A DNA stretch of 22,625 nucleotides from an uncultured Woeseia sp. GTDB lineage: Bacteria; Pseudomonadota; Gammaproteobacteria; Steroidobacterales; Woeseiaceae. The notes beneath the pieces were generated by a model. The model was given only the letters and a program-made list of their open reading frames with translations, did no database searches and was not told the origin of the DNA. The translations under genes were made by a program, and so were the position numbers. Shown one piece after another: positions 7,895-14,773 of the stretch. The number at the start of each line of letters is the position of its first letter. Positions within the stretch are counted from its first letter, which is position 1. The stretch covers positions 1-22,625 of the forward strand of contig CALALV010000076.1 in NCBI GenBank assembly GCA_937925605.1, in the 5' to 3' direction.

Positions 7895-8770
7895 ATGCCG
7901 CAAGCCAATTTGCCATACGCCCTGCTGCTGTCGCTGCTGGCACTGACGGCCGCGGCACAGGAACTGCCACCGGCCGCCGACAGCGAAGCCGAGGCCGCAC
8001 CCGAACGCTGGGCGGTCGAGATCATCCTGTTTCGCTACGGTGCCGGCGTGCCGACCGGCAATGAATTGTTCGTTCCGGAGGCGCCGCCGGGGCCCGACTG
8101 GCAGCTCGGGCCGCGCGACGGCGACGCGCCGGGCACTGCGTACGGCGACCCGGGCTTGCCGGACAGCGACGCGCTCGACGCGGCGGCCGGGTTCGACAAG
8201 CAGCCGGCCGGGGAAGAGCCGGCGGCCGGGGACGAAACCCTCGAACTGGGCGAGATCGTGTTGCCGGCCAACCTCGTGCGGCTCGAGGTATTGTCGCGCG
8301 AGCAGCTGACTCTCCGCGACACCTGGGAGCGCCTCGAGCGGCTGGATGCCTACGAGCCGCTGCTCTGGGCCGGCTGGGCCCAGGATGCCGTCGACCGGGA
8401 GCGCTCGCCCGCGATCGCGCTGCGCCGCCTCGGCAGCGCGCCGGCCGAGTTCGACGGAACGCTGACGTTGTACCTGAGCCGCTTCCTGCACCTCGTCGTC
8501 GACCTGGCGATGACGCCGCGCGACAGCCAGCCGGACGCGCGCCCGGCGGTACCGGTGTTTGGCGACGCGCGCCGGGTCGAGGAGTTTGCCGCGGGCCCGG
8601 CGGTCGGCCGCGTGCGCATGCGCATCGACGAAGACCGCATCGTGCGCAACGGCGAGCTGCGTTACTTCGATCACCCGCGCTTCGGGCTGCTGGCGAAGGT
8701 CACGCGCATCGAAACCCCGGCCGACGACGATCCGGATGACGACGACGCGGGCTTGCCGGCCGGGCGCTAG
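7895..8770 (+). CDS. CsiV-family exported protein
   Basis: A 291-residue protein with an N-terminal signal sequence (residues 1 to about 21, PYALLLSLLALTAAAQ). It begins its mature part with ERWAVEIILFRYG, the typical opening of the CsiV family, annotated in Pfam as peptidoglycan-binding. The C-terminal half has the family's LTLYLSRFLHLVVDL and the RIDEDRIVRNGELRYFDHPRFGLLAKVT segment. A middle stretch (about residues 55-125) is rich in proline, glycine and acidic residues and is probably disordered, and the tail is acidic (DDDPDDDD). The ATG at 7895 is preceded by GGGAG (7879-7883). The gene follows mfd closely, as in Pseudomonas from memory. Its stop codon overlaps that of the convergent GGDEF gene. 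A cell-envelope role is likely; the exact function is not known from the sequence. Confidence 0.85.
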   Translation: MPQANLPYALLLSLLALTAAAQELPPAADSEAEAAPERWAVEIILFRYGAGVPTGNELFVPEAPPGPDWQLGPRDGDAPGTAYGDPGLPDSDALDAAAGFDKQPAGEEPAAGDETLELGEIVLPANLVRLEVLSREQLTLRDTWERLERLDAYEPLLWAGWAQDAVDRERSPAIALRRLGSAPAEFDGTLTLYLSRFLHLVVDLAMTPRDSQPDARPAVPVFGDARRVEEFAAGPAVGRVRMRIDEDRIVRNGELRYFDHPRFGLLAKVTRIETPADDDPDDDDAGLPAGR

Positions 8771-9657
8771 TCCCCGCTCAACAGCGACTCGAGAAACTTC
8801 GCGGCCTCGCCCGGGCCGCCGTTCGCGACCGCGACCGCGGAGCGCGGCGTCACGGTCACGAAGCGTTCCTTGCGCGAATGCGGATGGTGCAGGCCCAGGT
8901 CGCGAATCTCCTGGCTGATTGCCTCCGCGAAGCCCTGCACGGCCGGCTCGTCGCCGGAATGGAACAGCACGACCAGCCGGCTGCCCTCCCCGTCGAGCCG
9001 CGCCGCCACGTCGCTCGCGCGGCGCAGGCAGCGGCGCAGGGCCTGCGCGACCCGGCGCAGGCAGGAGTCTGCCGCGTGCCGGCCGAAGACCCGCAGGTAT
9101 TCCTCGAAGTGATCGATAGTGAAGACGATCAGCGCCAGCGACTGCTGGTCGCGGGCAGCGACGGCCCAGTCGTGTGCGAGCACGTCGCGGAATGCGCCGT
9201 CGTTGAGCAGGCCGGTGAGCGCGTCCTCGCGCGAGAGGTCGCGGATGCGTCGGCGCGCGCGCAACAGTGCCTGGTGCGCCGCGCTGGCGTCGCCGCCTCC
9301 GGTCATGCTCGCGCTGTCGCGCCAGCAGGCCGCGTAGTAGCGCGCGCTGGACTCGCCGTCGTCGGCGAGGGGCCGCAGCACCAGCAGCCAGCGGCGCCCG
9401 CCGACCTCGAGCGGGATGCTGGACTCCTGGGACGTCCGGATCGTCTCCGACAGTTCGCGCGCGGCCTCGCGCCCGTGCAGGGCCTCGATGATGTCCGTCA
9501 CCGGCATACCGTTCAGATCGGCGCGGTCGGCAAGCGCCTCGAGCGCGGGGTTGCAGAGCACGATCGGCCAGTCGGCCTTGTCGATGCGCGCAAGCAGCAG
9601 CGGCTCGGCCGTCGCATTGATCAGGCGCTCGAGGATGCTGCGGCGAATGACGGTCAC
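8767..9657 (-). CDS. PAS-GGDEF protein with degenerate active site and intact I-site
   Basis: A 296-residue cytoplasmic protein with a PAS-like N-terminal part (about residues 5-115), a short helix (125-142) and a GGDEF domain (143-296). The domain keeps EDALTGLLND at its start, Asp197, and HPHS near the end. The signature GGDEF is DGEGS at 222-226. Compared with PleD, the metal-binding Asp327 is Thr180, guanine-binding Asn335 is Leu188, and Glu371 is Gly225, while Glu370 is kept as Glu224. The RxxD inhibitory site (RASD, 213-216) is intact with the standard five-residue spacing to the signature. The C-terminus lacks the usual ADxALYxAK helix. Diguanylate cyclase activity is therefore unlikely and a c-di-GMP receptor role is possible (inference). 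The GTG start overlaps the previous stop by 4 bases (GTGA). Confidence 0.85.
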   Translation of the reverse strand: MTVIRRSILERLINATAEPLLLARIDKADWPIVLCNPALEALADRADLNGMPVTDIIEALHGREAARELSETIRTSQESSIPLEVGGRRWLLVLRPLADDGESSARYYAACWRDSASMTGGGDASAAHQALLRARRRIRDLSREDALTGLLNDGAFRDVLAHDWAVAARDQQSLALIVFTIDHFEEYLRVFGRHAADSCLRRVAQALRRCLRRASDVAARLDGEGSRLVVLFHSGDEPAVQGFAEAISQEIRDLGLHHPHSRKERFVTVTPRSAVAVANGGPGEAAKFLESLLSGD

Positions 9658-10403
9658 GCGCCGCCCCCGTCGCCGAGAAAGCGCTCGAGAATCCGCATTG
9701 CGTTCTGCCTGGCGCGCATCGTGCTGTCCTCGATGTCCTCGTGTATCGCCCGCTCGCCGCGGCCGGCCGCGTGGTTCACCACGAGGCTGAGCATCGCGTA
9801 GTCCATGCCGAGCTCGCGCGCGATGCCGGCCTCGGGCATACCCGTCATGCCGAGGTAGTCGACGCCGTCGCGCTCGTAGCGATCGACCTCCGCCGCGGTC
9901 TCCAGGCGCGGTCCCTGGGTGACCCCGTAGACGCCGCCGTCGCGGCAGGACACGCCGGCCGCGGCCGCGGCCGCGAGCAGGCCCGCGCGCAGCTCCGTCG
10001 CGAACGGCTCCGTGAAGTCCACGTGGTCGAGCTTAGCGTGGGCGCCGTGGTAGATACTGTGAACCCGGCCCCAGCTGTAGTCGATCAGCTGGTCCGGCAC
10101 CGCGAGGCCCCCCGGGGCGGGCCGTGCCCCGATCACGCCGACCGTGTTCAGCGCGATGACGCGCCGGACCCCGAGCTGCGCGAGCGCCGCCAGGTTGGCC
10201 CGGTAGTTGATCGCGTGCGGCGGGATGTCGTGGTTCTCGCCGTGCCGCAGGACCAGCCACGGTTCCTGCGTGCCGATGCGGAGCTGCCTCGGCGCCGACG
10301 ACGGCCTGCCGAAGCGCGTCGTCAGCTGGCGGCCGGTTGCACCTGAGCCCAGCGCGGCGAAACCCGACCCTGCCAGGATCCCGTAGCCGCCCGCCGCTGC
10401 CAT
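9654..10403 (-). CDS. mtnP: S-methyl-5'-thioinosine phosphorylase (MTAP/PNP family)
   Basis: A 249-residue enzyme of the purine nucleoside phosphorylase/MTAP family. It probably cleaves methylthioinosine (or another 6-oxopurine nucleoside) with phosphate, as part of recovering purine and sulfur from the polyamine by-product methylthioadenosine. Family features are LRHGENHDIPPHAINYRANL (residues 52-71), LNTVGVIG (85-92), GVYGVTQGPRLETAAE (157-172) and YLGMTGMPEAGIARELGM (183-200). The base-recognition segment reads LVVNHAAG with Asn210; adenine-specific MTAPs have Asp here, so a 6-oxopurine substrate is expected. The gene next to nagZ in P. aeruginosa (PA3004) encodes a methylthioinosine phosphorylase, which supports the call. 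The symbol is the family name only. It lies 22 bases after nagZ. Confidence 0.88.
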   Translation of the reverse strand: MAAAGGYGILAGSGFAALGSGATGRQLTTRFGRPSSAPRQLRIGTQEPWLVLRHGENHDIPPHAINYRANLAALAQLGVRRVIALNTVGVIGARPAPGGLAVPDQLIDYSWGRVHSIYHGAHAKLDHVDFTEPFATELRAGLLAAAAAAGVSCRDGGVYGVTQGPRLETAAEVDRYERDGVDYLGMTGMPEAGIARELGMDYAMLSLVVNHAAGRGERAIHEDIEDSTMRARQNAMRILERFLGDGGGA

Positions 10404-10425
10404 TATGCCGAAGCCTCCCGCACGC

Positions 10426-11472
10426 TCACGCGTTCAGCGTCAGTTCCGGCCGTTCCCGCCAGGCGGCGAGCGCGTCGCTCGCAGCCTGCCACTCGTCGCT
10501 CGCGAGCAGCGACTCGCGCAACGGCGCGCCGGTCCCGTGCAGCCGCGCCAGGCGGACCAGCGACAGGGGGCTGGACCAGTCGGCGAGCGACGCGACCGTG
10601 GCACGCGCCGCCGCCCGGTCGTTGCAGACCAGCACCATGTCGCAGCCGCAGGTCAGTGCGAGCCGCGCGCGCTCCGGCATCGGACCGAAGCCGGCGGTCG
10701 CCTTCATCGACAGGTCGTCGGAAAACACGGCGCCGTCGAAGCCGATCTGCCGGCGCAGCTGCTCGCCGATCCACCACGGCGAAAACCCGGCCGGCTGCGG
10801 ATCCGTTTCGGCGTAGACGACGTGCGCCAGCATCACGCCGGCCAGCACGCGGCGCTCCACCAGCTTTTCGTACGGCTGCATGTCGTCGAGCAGGACGCTG
10901 TAGGGCCGGCGGTCGACCGGCAGCTTCTCGTGCGAGTCGGCGACGACCGCGCCGTGCCCCGGGAAATGCTTTGCGACCGCGGCCATGCCGGCGTCGCGCA
11001 TGCCGCGGATCAGGGCCAGCGCGAGCTCGGTCACCGCGGCGGGCTGCGCGTGGAAACTGCGATCGCCGATGACCTCGCTGATACCCCAGTCGAGGTCGAC
11101 GCAGGGTGCGAACGAGAGATCGATACCGACCGAGCGCAGCTCCGCGCCGATCAGCCAGCCGCAGGTGCGCGCCAGGTCCAGCGCCGCCTGCGGCTCGCGG
11201 TCGTAGTGGCGGCCGAGCAGCCGCATCGGCGGGATCGCGGTGAAGCCGTCGCGGAAGCGCTGCACGCGGCCGCCCTCGTGGTCGACCGCGACGAGCAGCG
11301 GCGGCCGCCTGAGTGCGCGAATCGACTCGACGAGGTCCGCGATCTGGGCCGGGGACTCGTAGTTGCGCGTGAACAGGATGACGCCGCCCACGGCCGGCTC
11401 GCGCAACAATTCGCGATCTGCCGGCGTGAGCCGGGTCCCCTCGATGTCGAGCATGACCGGCCCGAGCGCCAT
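10426..11472 (-). CDS. nagZ: Beta-N-acetylhexosaminidase NagZ
   Basis: A 348-residue cytoplasmic glycoside hydrolase of family 3. It removes N-acetylglucosamine from anhydromuropeptides during peptidoglycan recycling; its products feed the AmpR/AmpC regulatory pathway in some species. Clear signatures are VDHEGGRVQRF (residues 63-73), the KHFPGHG motif at 168-174 followed by Asp179-Ser-His181 (the general acid/base dyad), and VFSDDLSM with the nucleophile Asp252. The N-terminus MALGPVMLDIEG and the length match the family. The ATG at 11472 is preceded by GGGGGAG about seven bases upstream, one of the strongest ribosome-binding sites in the window. A TATAAT box in the 62-base gap after rlmD suggests its own promoter. 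The neighbouring phosphorylase gene is conserved beside it in Pseudomonas. Confidence 0.96.
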   Translation of the reverse strand: MALGPVMLDIEGTRLTPADRELLREPAVGGVILFTRNYESPAQIADLVESIRALRRPPLLVAVDHEGGRVQRFRDGFTAIPPMRLLGRHYDREPQAALDLARTCGWLIGAELRSVGIDLSFAPCVDLDWGISEVIGDRSFHAQPAAVTELALALIRGMRDAGMAAVAKHFPGHGAVVADSHEKLPVDRRPYSVLLDDMQPYEKLVERRVLAGVMLAHVVYAETDPQPAGFSPWWIGEQLRRQIGFDGAVFSDDLSMKATAGFGPMPERARLALTCGCDMVLVCNDRAAARATVASLADWSSPLSLVRLARLHGTGAPLRESLLASDEWQAASDALAAWRERPELTLNA

Positions 11473-11511
11473 GGGCTCTCCCCCGTTCGCGCGGTTTTGA
11501 CAACGCGCCGA

Positions 11512-11517
11512 ATTATA
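11512..11517 (-). promoter_or_regulatory. Candidate -10 box upstream of nagZ
   Basis: The minus strand reads TATAAT here, a perfect -10 hexamer 39 bases before the nagZ start codon. The position 17 bases upstream (complement of 11535-11540, CGATAA) is a poor -35 and overlaps the rlmD stop codon, so the promoter may be weak or need an activator. It would allow nagZ, the phosphorylase and the GGDEF gene to be expressed separately from the long upstream gene chain. Confidence 0.45.
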
Positions 11518-11534
11518 GCGGGTACGCTGCTGTT

Positions 11535-12863
11535 TTATCGGCCTTTTTCGAACACTGCCAGCGATTCGACATGGCCGGTGTGCGGGAACATGTCGACGAT
11601 CCCGGCCGCGCTCGCCCGGTAGCCACGCGCGGCCAGCTCGGCCGCGTCGCGTGCAAGCGTCGCCGGGTGACAGGACACGTAGACGATGCGCCGCGGCGCC
11701 GCGCGGTCGACGACGCGCACGAACTCCAGCGCGCCGCTGCGCGCGGGGTCGAGCAGCACCCGGTCCCAGCCGCGCCTGAGCCAGCGCTCGCTGCCGTCGA
11801 GCGCCGAGAGGTCCGCGGCCAGGAACTCGGCGTTGTCGATGACGTTCAGCGCAGCGTTCACTCGCGCGCGCGCGACCTGCCGCGCCTCGCCTTCGACGCC
11901 GAGCACGGCGGCGCTGCGGCGCGCCAGCGGCAGCGAGAAATTGCCGATGCCGCAGTAGAGATCGAGCACCCGCTCGCCGGCCTCCGGCGCCAGCAGCTCG
12001 AGCGCCCGGCCGACCAGCCGGCGGTTCACCGCGCCGTTGACCTGCACGAAATCGGTCGCCTCGAATTCGAGCCGAACGTCGAATTCCGGCAGCTCGTAGT
12101 ACAGTGGCTCGGGCTGCCCCGGCCAGAGGTTCTCTACGCTGTCGAGGCCGCCCGGCTGCAGCGCGACCGTGACCTCGTGGCGTCGCGCGAAGTCGACAAA
12201 GCGTTCGCGATCCGCCGCCGTCGGCGGGTCGAGCACACGAAACACGAGCCGGACCTGCGCGTCGCCGACGGCGACCTCGATCTGCGGCAGTCGCGCGCGC
12301 ACCGTCAGGCTTGCAACCAGCTCCGACAGCGCGGGCAGCAGCGCGTGCGCGGGCCGCGCAAGCACCTCGCAGCGCTGCATGTCGGTCACGAACGGCGCGT
12401 GCTTCTCGCGAAAGCCCACCAGCACCCGGCCCTTGGCCGGCACGTCCTTGACCGCGAGGCGCGCGCGCCGGCGGTAGTGCCAGCTGCCGTCGCCGGCGTC
12501 CGCGCCGAGCGGCTCGAGCCAGCGCGCGGGCGTCACGCCGCCGATGCGCGCGAACGCGTCCTTCAGCGCCGCGAACTTGATCTCGCGCTGCCGCTCCGGG
12601 GCCTGGTGCTGCAGCGAACAGCCGCCGCAGCTGCCGTACACGGCGCAGCGCGGCTCGACCCGGTCCGGCGCCGCTTCGAGGACCTCCAGCAGCTCCGCCT
12701 CGTCGAAATTGCGCCGGCGCTTGCGGCGCAGGAAGCGCACGGTCTCGCCGGCGAGCGCGCCGGCGACGAATACCTTTTTGCCCTCGACGGCGGCGATGCC
12801 GCGCCCGTCATGCGTGACGGAGGCGATCGGGGCCGTTTCCGGCTCGCGTTGCCTGCGGGCCAT
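11535..12863 (-). CDS. rlmD: 23S rRNA (uracil-1939-C5)-methyltransferase RlmD
   Basis: A 442-residue SAM-dependent enzyme that makes 5-methyluridine at position 1939 of 23S rRNA (formerly RumA). An N-terminal TRAM domain occupies about residues 1-62. The iron-sulfur cluster cysteines are visible as Cys73, Cys79, Cys82 (RCAVYGSCGGCSLQH) and Cys165. The methyltransferase domain has the SAM motif DLYCGIGNFS at 301-310, LLDPARSG at 370-377, the catalytic nucleophile Cys398 in IVYVSCHP, and the general base Glu433 in HTGHVES. The length matches E. coli RlmD (433 residues). The paralogue RlmC lacks the TRAM domain, and TrmA lacks the cluster, so RlmD is preferred. The gene begins 6 bases after the exonuclease gene stop. 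Confidence 0.95.
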   Translation of the reverse strand: MARRQREPETAPIASVTHDGRGIAAVEGKKVFVAGALAGETVRFLRRKRRRNFDEAELLEVLEAAPDRVEPRCAVYGSCGGCSLQHQAPERQREIKFAALKDAFARIGGVTPARWLEPLGADAGDGSWHYRRRARLAVKDVPAKGRVLVGFREKHAPFVTDMQRCEVLARPAHALLPALSELVASLTVRARLPQIEVAVGDAQVRLVFRVLDPPTAADRERFVDFARRHEVTVALQPGGLDSVENLWPGQPEPLYYELPEFDVRLEFEATDFVQVNGAVNRRLVGRALELLAPEAGERVLDLYCGIGNFSLPLARRSAAVLGVEGEARQVARARVNAALNVIDNAEFLAADLSALDGSERWLRRGWDRVLLDPARSGALEFVRVVDRAAPRRIVYVSCHPATLARDAAELAARGYRASAAGIVDMFPHTGHVESLAVFEKGR

Positions 12864-12869
12864 GCCGGT

Positions 12870-13643
12870 TCAGGCCGCCGGCCAGGCGTCGAGGAACTCG
12901 TCGAAGTGCGCCTGCCCGAGCCCGCCCAGAGTCTCGCGCACGAGCGCGTACTCGCGCTCGAGCCCGGCGCGATCGAGATTGCCGCGCATAAACTCGAAGC
13001 GCAGAAAGACGAGGTAGGTGTTGACGACGTCGGTCTCGCAGTAGTTGCGGATCTCCTCGATGCCGCCGTCGAGCCAGCAGCCCCAGACCTTGTCGCCGCT
13101 CATGCCGAGCTTGCCGGGGAAGCCGAGCATGACGGCCACCTGGTCGAGGCTGGCGCGCCCGCGGCCCTGGAAGCCGCTCAGCACGTCCATCAGGTCGATG
13201 TGCCGCCAGTGGAACCGGCCGAGGTAGCTGTTGTAGCGAAACTCGCGGTCGTTGTCGCCGGTTTCCCAGTAGCGGGGCGCCTGGATCCCGTGCAGCAGCG
13301 CGCGGTAGTGCAGGACCGGCAGGTCGAAGCCGGCGCCGTTCCAGCTCACGAGGTCGGGCGTGTAGCGCTCGATGCCGTCGTAGAAGCGCCGGATGATCTC
13401 GGCCTCGTCCGCGTCGGCGTCGCCCAGGCTCCAGACCCGCAGCCCGTCGCCGCTGCGCAGCGCGACCGAGATCGCGACGACCCGCTGCTGGTGCAGCGGC
13501 AGGAAGTCGCTGCCCGTCTGCTGCTGGCGCATGAACTGCATGGCCGTGCCGACGTCCTTGTCCGACAGTCCGTCGAGTCCGTGAAAGCGCCGACCGAACT
13601 CGACGTCCGGAACGGTCTCGATATCGAAAACCAGGCAGTGCAT
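12870..13643 (-). CDS. Predicted 3'-5' exonuclease, DEDDy type (PolB-exo-like)
   Basis: A 257-residue predicted 3'-5' exonuclease of the family resembling the proofreading domain of B-family DNA polymerases (Pfam DNA_pol_B_exo2). The three exonuclease motifs are present: ExoI CLVFDIET with Asp7 and Glu9; ExoII LVSWNGAGFDLPVL; and ExoIII IRNYCETDVVNTYL, which gives the YxxxD of the DEDDy type. A basic YLGRFHWRHIDLMDVL segment and QGRGRASLDQVAVMLGFPGK are also typical of the family. The biological substrate is unknown. The start at 13643 is set by the conserved N-terminus MHCLVFDIET; its ATG shares one base with the acpS stop (TGATG). The 58 upstream codons in this frame are not coding. The link to acpS and rlmD is positional only. 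Confidence 0.88.
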   Translation of the reverse strand: MHCLVFDIETVPDVEFGRRFHGLDGLSDKDVGTAMQFMRQQQTGSDFLPLHQQRVVAISVALRSGDGLRVWSLGDADADEAEIIRRFYDGIERYTPDLVSWNGAGFDLPVLHYRALLHGIQAPRYWETGDNDREFRYNSYLGRFHWRHIDLMDVLSGFQGRGRASLDQVAVMLGFPGKLGMSGDKVWGCWLDGGIEEIRNYCETDVVNTYLVFLRFEFMRGNLDRAGLEREYALVRETLGGLGQAHFDEFLDAWPAA

Positions 13644-14029
13644 CAGTTCTCCGCGTTCATGACGACGGCGAAAGCCATGACCAGGCCGGCGTCGTCGGTC
13701 AGGCTGACGTGGCCTGCGCCGATGCCGAGTTCGTCGCAGACGGCGCGCCCGCGCGGCGTCCAGATGACCAGCGGCCGGCCGCGCGGATCGTTGACGATGC
13801 CGACGTCGCGGATCCACACGCCGTGCGCGAAACCCGTGCCCATCGCCTTGACGGTCGCCTCCTTGCCGGCAAAGCGCATTGCGAGGAAGCGCACCGGGTC
13901 GCGGGCCCGCTCGAACAACGCGCGCTCCTCGTCCATCAGCAGGCGGTCGACGAAGTGCGCGCCGAAACGTTCGTAGGTCTGCCGAACGCGCTCGAGCTCG
14001 ACCAGGTCCGTGCCGACACCGAATATCAC
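13643..14029 (-). CDS. acpS: Holo-[acyl-carrier-protein] synthase AcpS
   Basis: A 128-residue enzyme that transfers 4'-phosphopantetheine from coenzyme A to the serine of apo-acyl carrier protein, activating it for fatty acid synthesis. It shows the family motifs IFGVGTDLVELERV with the Mg-binding Asp8, and RFAGKEATVKAMGTG with Glu57, followed by GRPLVIW and a HVSLTDDAGLVMAFAV C-terminal strand. The size matches other AcpS proteins (about 126 residues). It starts with GTG at 14029, overlapping the pdxJ stop by four bases (GTGA). The pdxJ-acpS order is a standard gammaproteobacterial arrangement. Confidence 0.96.
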   Translation of the reverse strand: MIFGVGTDLVELERVRQTYERFGAHFVDRLLMDEERALFERARDPVRFLAMRFAGKEATVKAMGTGFAHGVWIRDVGIVNDPRGRPLVIWTPRGRAVCDELGIGAGHVSLTDDAGLVMAFAVVMNAEN

Positions 14030-14772
14030 GAGGCGGCCCCGGCCGCGCCGCGGGCTTCCTGCATCAGTCGTTTCATCTCGCGCACTGCGCCGGCCATGCC
14101 GTCGAAAACGGCGCGGGCCACGATCGCATGCCCGATGTTCAGTTCGCGGATCTGTGCGATGCGCGCGATCGGCTGCACGTTGCCGTAGTGCAGGCCGTGG
14201 CCGGCGTGCACGGTCAGGCCGAGCGCGTCGCCGGCGCGCGCGGCAGCGACGATACGCCCGAGCTCGCGCTCCTGCTCCGCGCCTTCCGCCTCGGCGTAAG
14301 CGCCCGTGTGCAGCTCGACGACCGGCGCGCCGGCTTCGCGCGCTGCACGCAGCTGCGCTTCGTCCGGATCGATGAACAGCGACACGCGGATGCCCGCCGC
14401 CTGCAGCCGCGCGCAGGCGGCGCCCACGCGCCCGACCTGGCTCGCGACGTCGAGGCCGCCCTCGGTAGTCAGCTCCTCGCGCTTCTCCGGCACGAGGCAG
14501 ACGTCGGACGGCGCAAGCTCGCAGGCGATACCGAGCATCTCGTCGGTCACGGCCATCTCGAGGTTCATGTGCGTACGCATCCGCGCGGCCAGCGCCGGCA
14601 GGTCCGCGTCCTGGATGTGCCGGCGATCTTCGCGCAAGTGCAGCGTGATGCTGTCGGCGCCTGCCTGCTCTGCGACCAGCGCGGCCTCGACCGGCGACGG
14701 GTAGTCCGTGCCGCGCGCCTGGCGCAGCGTAGCCACGTGGTCGACATTGACGCCCAGGTGCAGCGTGTTCAT
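14026..14772 (-). CDS. pdxJ: Pyridoxine 5'-phosphate synthase PdxJ
   Basis: PdxJ condenses 1-deoxyxylulose 5-phosphate with 3-amino-2-oxopropyl phosphate, the last ring-closing step of the DXP-dependent vitamin B6 pathway. The protein (248 residues from this start) has LGVNVDHVATLRQARGT at its start, ITLHLREDRRHIQ, NLEMAVTDEM, CLVPEKREELTTEGGLDV, VSLFIDPD, VELHTGAYA and LTVHAGHGLHYGNVQPI. The start is ambiguous. The ATG at 14772 gives exactly the E. coli N-terminus and lies one base after the recO stop (TGACATG), which suits reinitiation. The ATG at 14787 adds five residues and has AAGGAG just upstream with only three bases between. I prefer 14772 on family alignment. The start region lies at the edge of a 51-bp repeat in recO. 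Confidence 0.96.
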   Translation of the reverse strand: MNTLHLGVNVDHVATLRQARGTDYPSPVEAALVAEQAGADSITLHLREDRRHIQDADLPALAARMRTHMNLEMAVTDEMLGIACELAPSDVCLVPEKREELTTEGGLDVASQVGRVGAACARLQAAGIRVSLFIDPDEAQLRAAREAGAPVVELHTGAYAEAEGAEQERELGRIVAAARAGDALGLTVHAGHGLHYGNVQPIARIAQIRELNIGHAIVARAVFDGMAGAVREMKRLMQEARGAAGAAS

Positions 14773-14773
14773 G

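Noticed and set aside
10403..11503. Second minus-strand frame of 366 codons overlapping nagZ
   Set aside because: It is a frame-shifted shadow of NagZ with arginine- and alanine-rich sequence and no NagZ motif.
11495..11517. TTGACA followed by TATAGC on the plus strand as a promoter
   Set aside because: The spacing is only about 11 bases and no plus-strand gene follows it.
11571..13976. Plus-strand open frame of 801 codons across rlmD, the exonuclease and acpS
   Set aside because: It covers three well-identified minus-strand genes, and its low-complexity composition reflects GC-rich codon bias.
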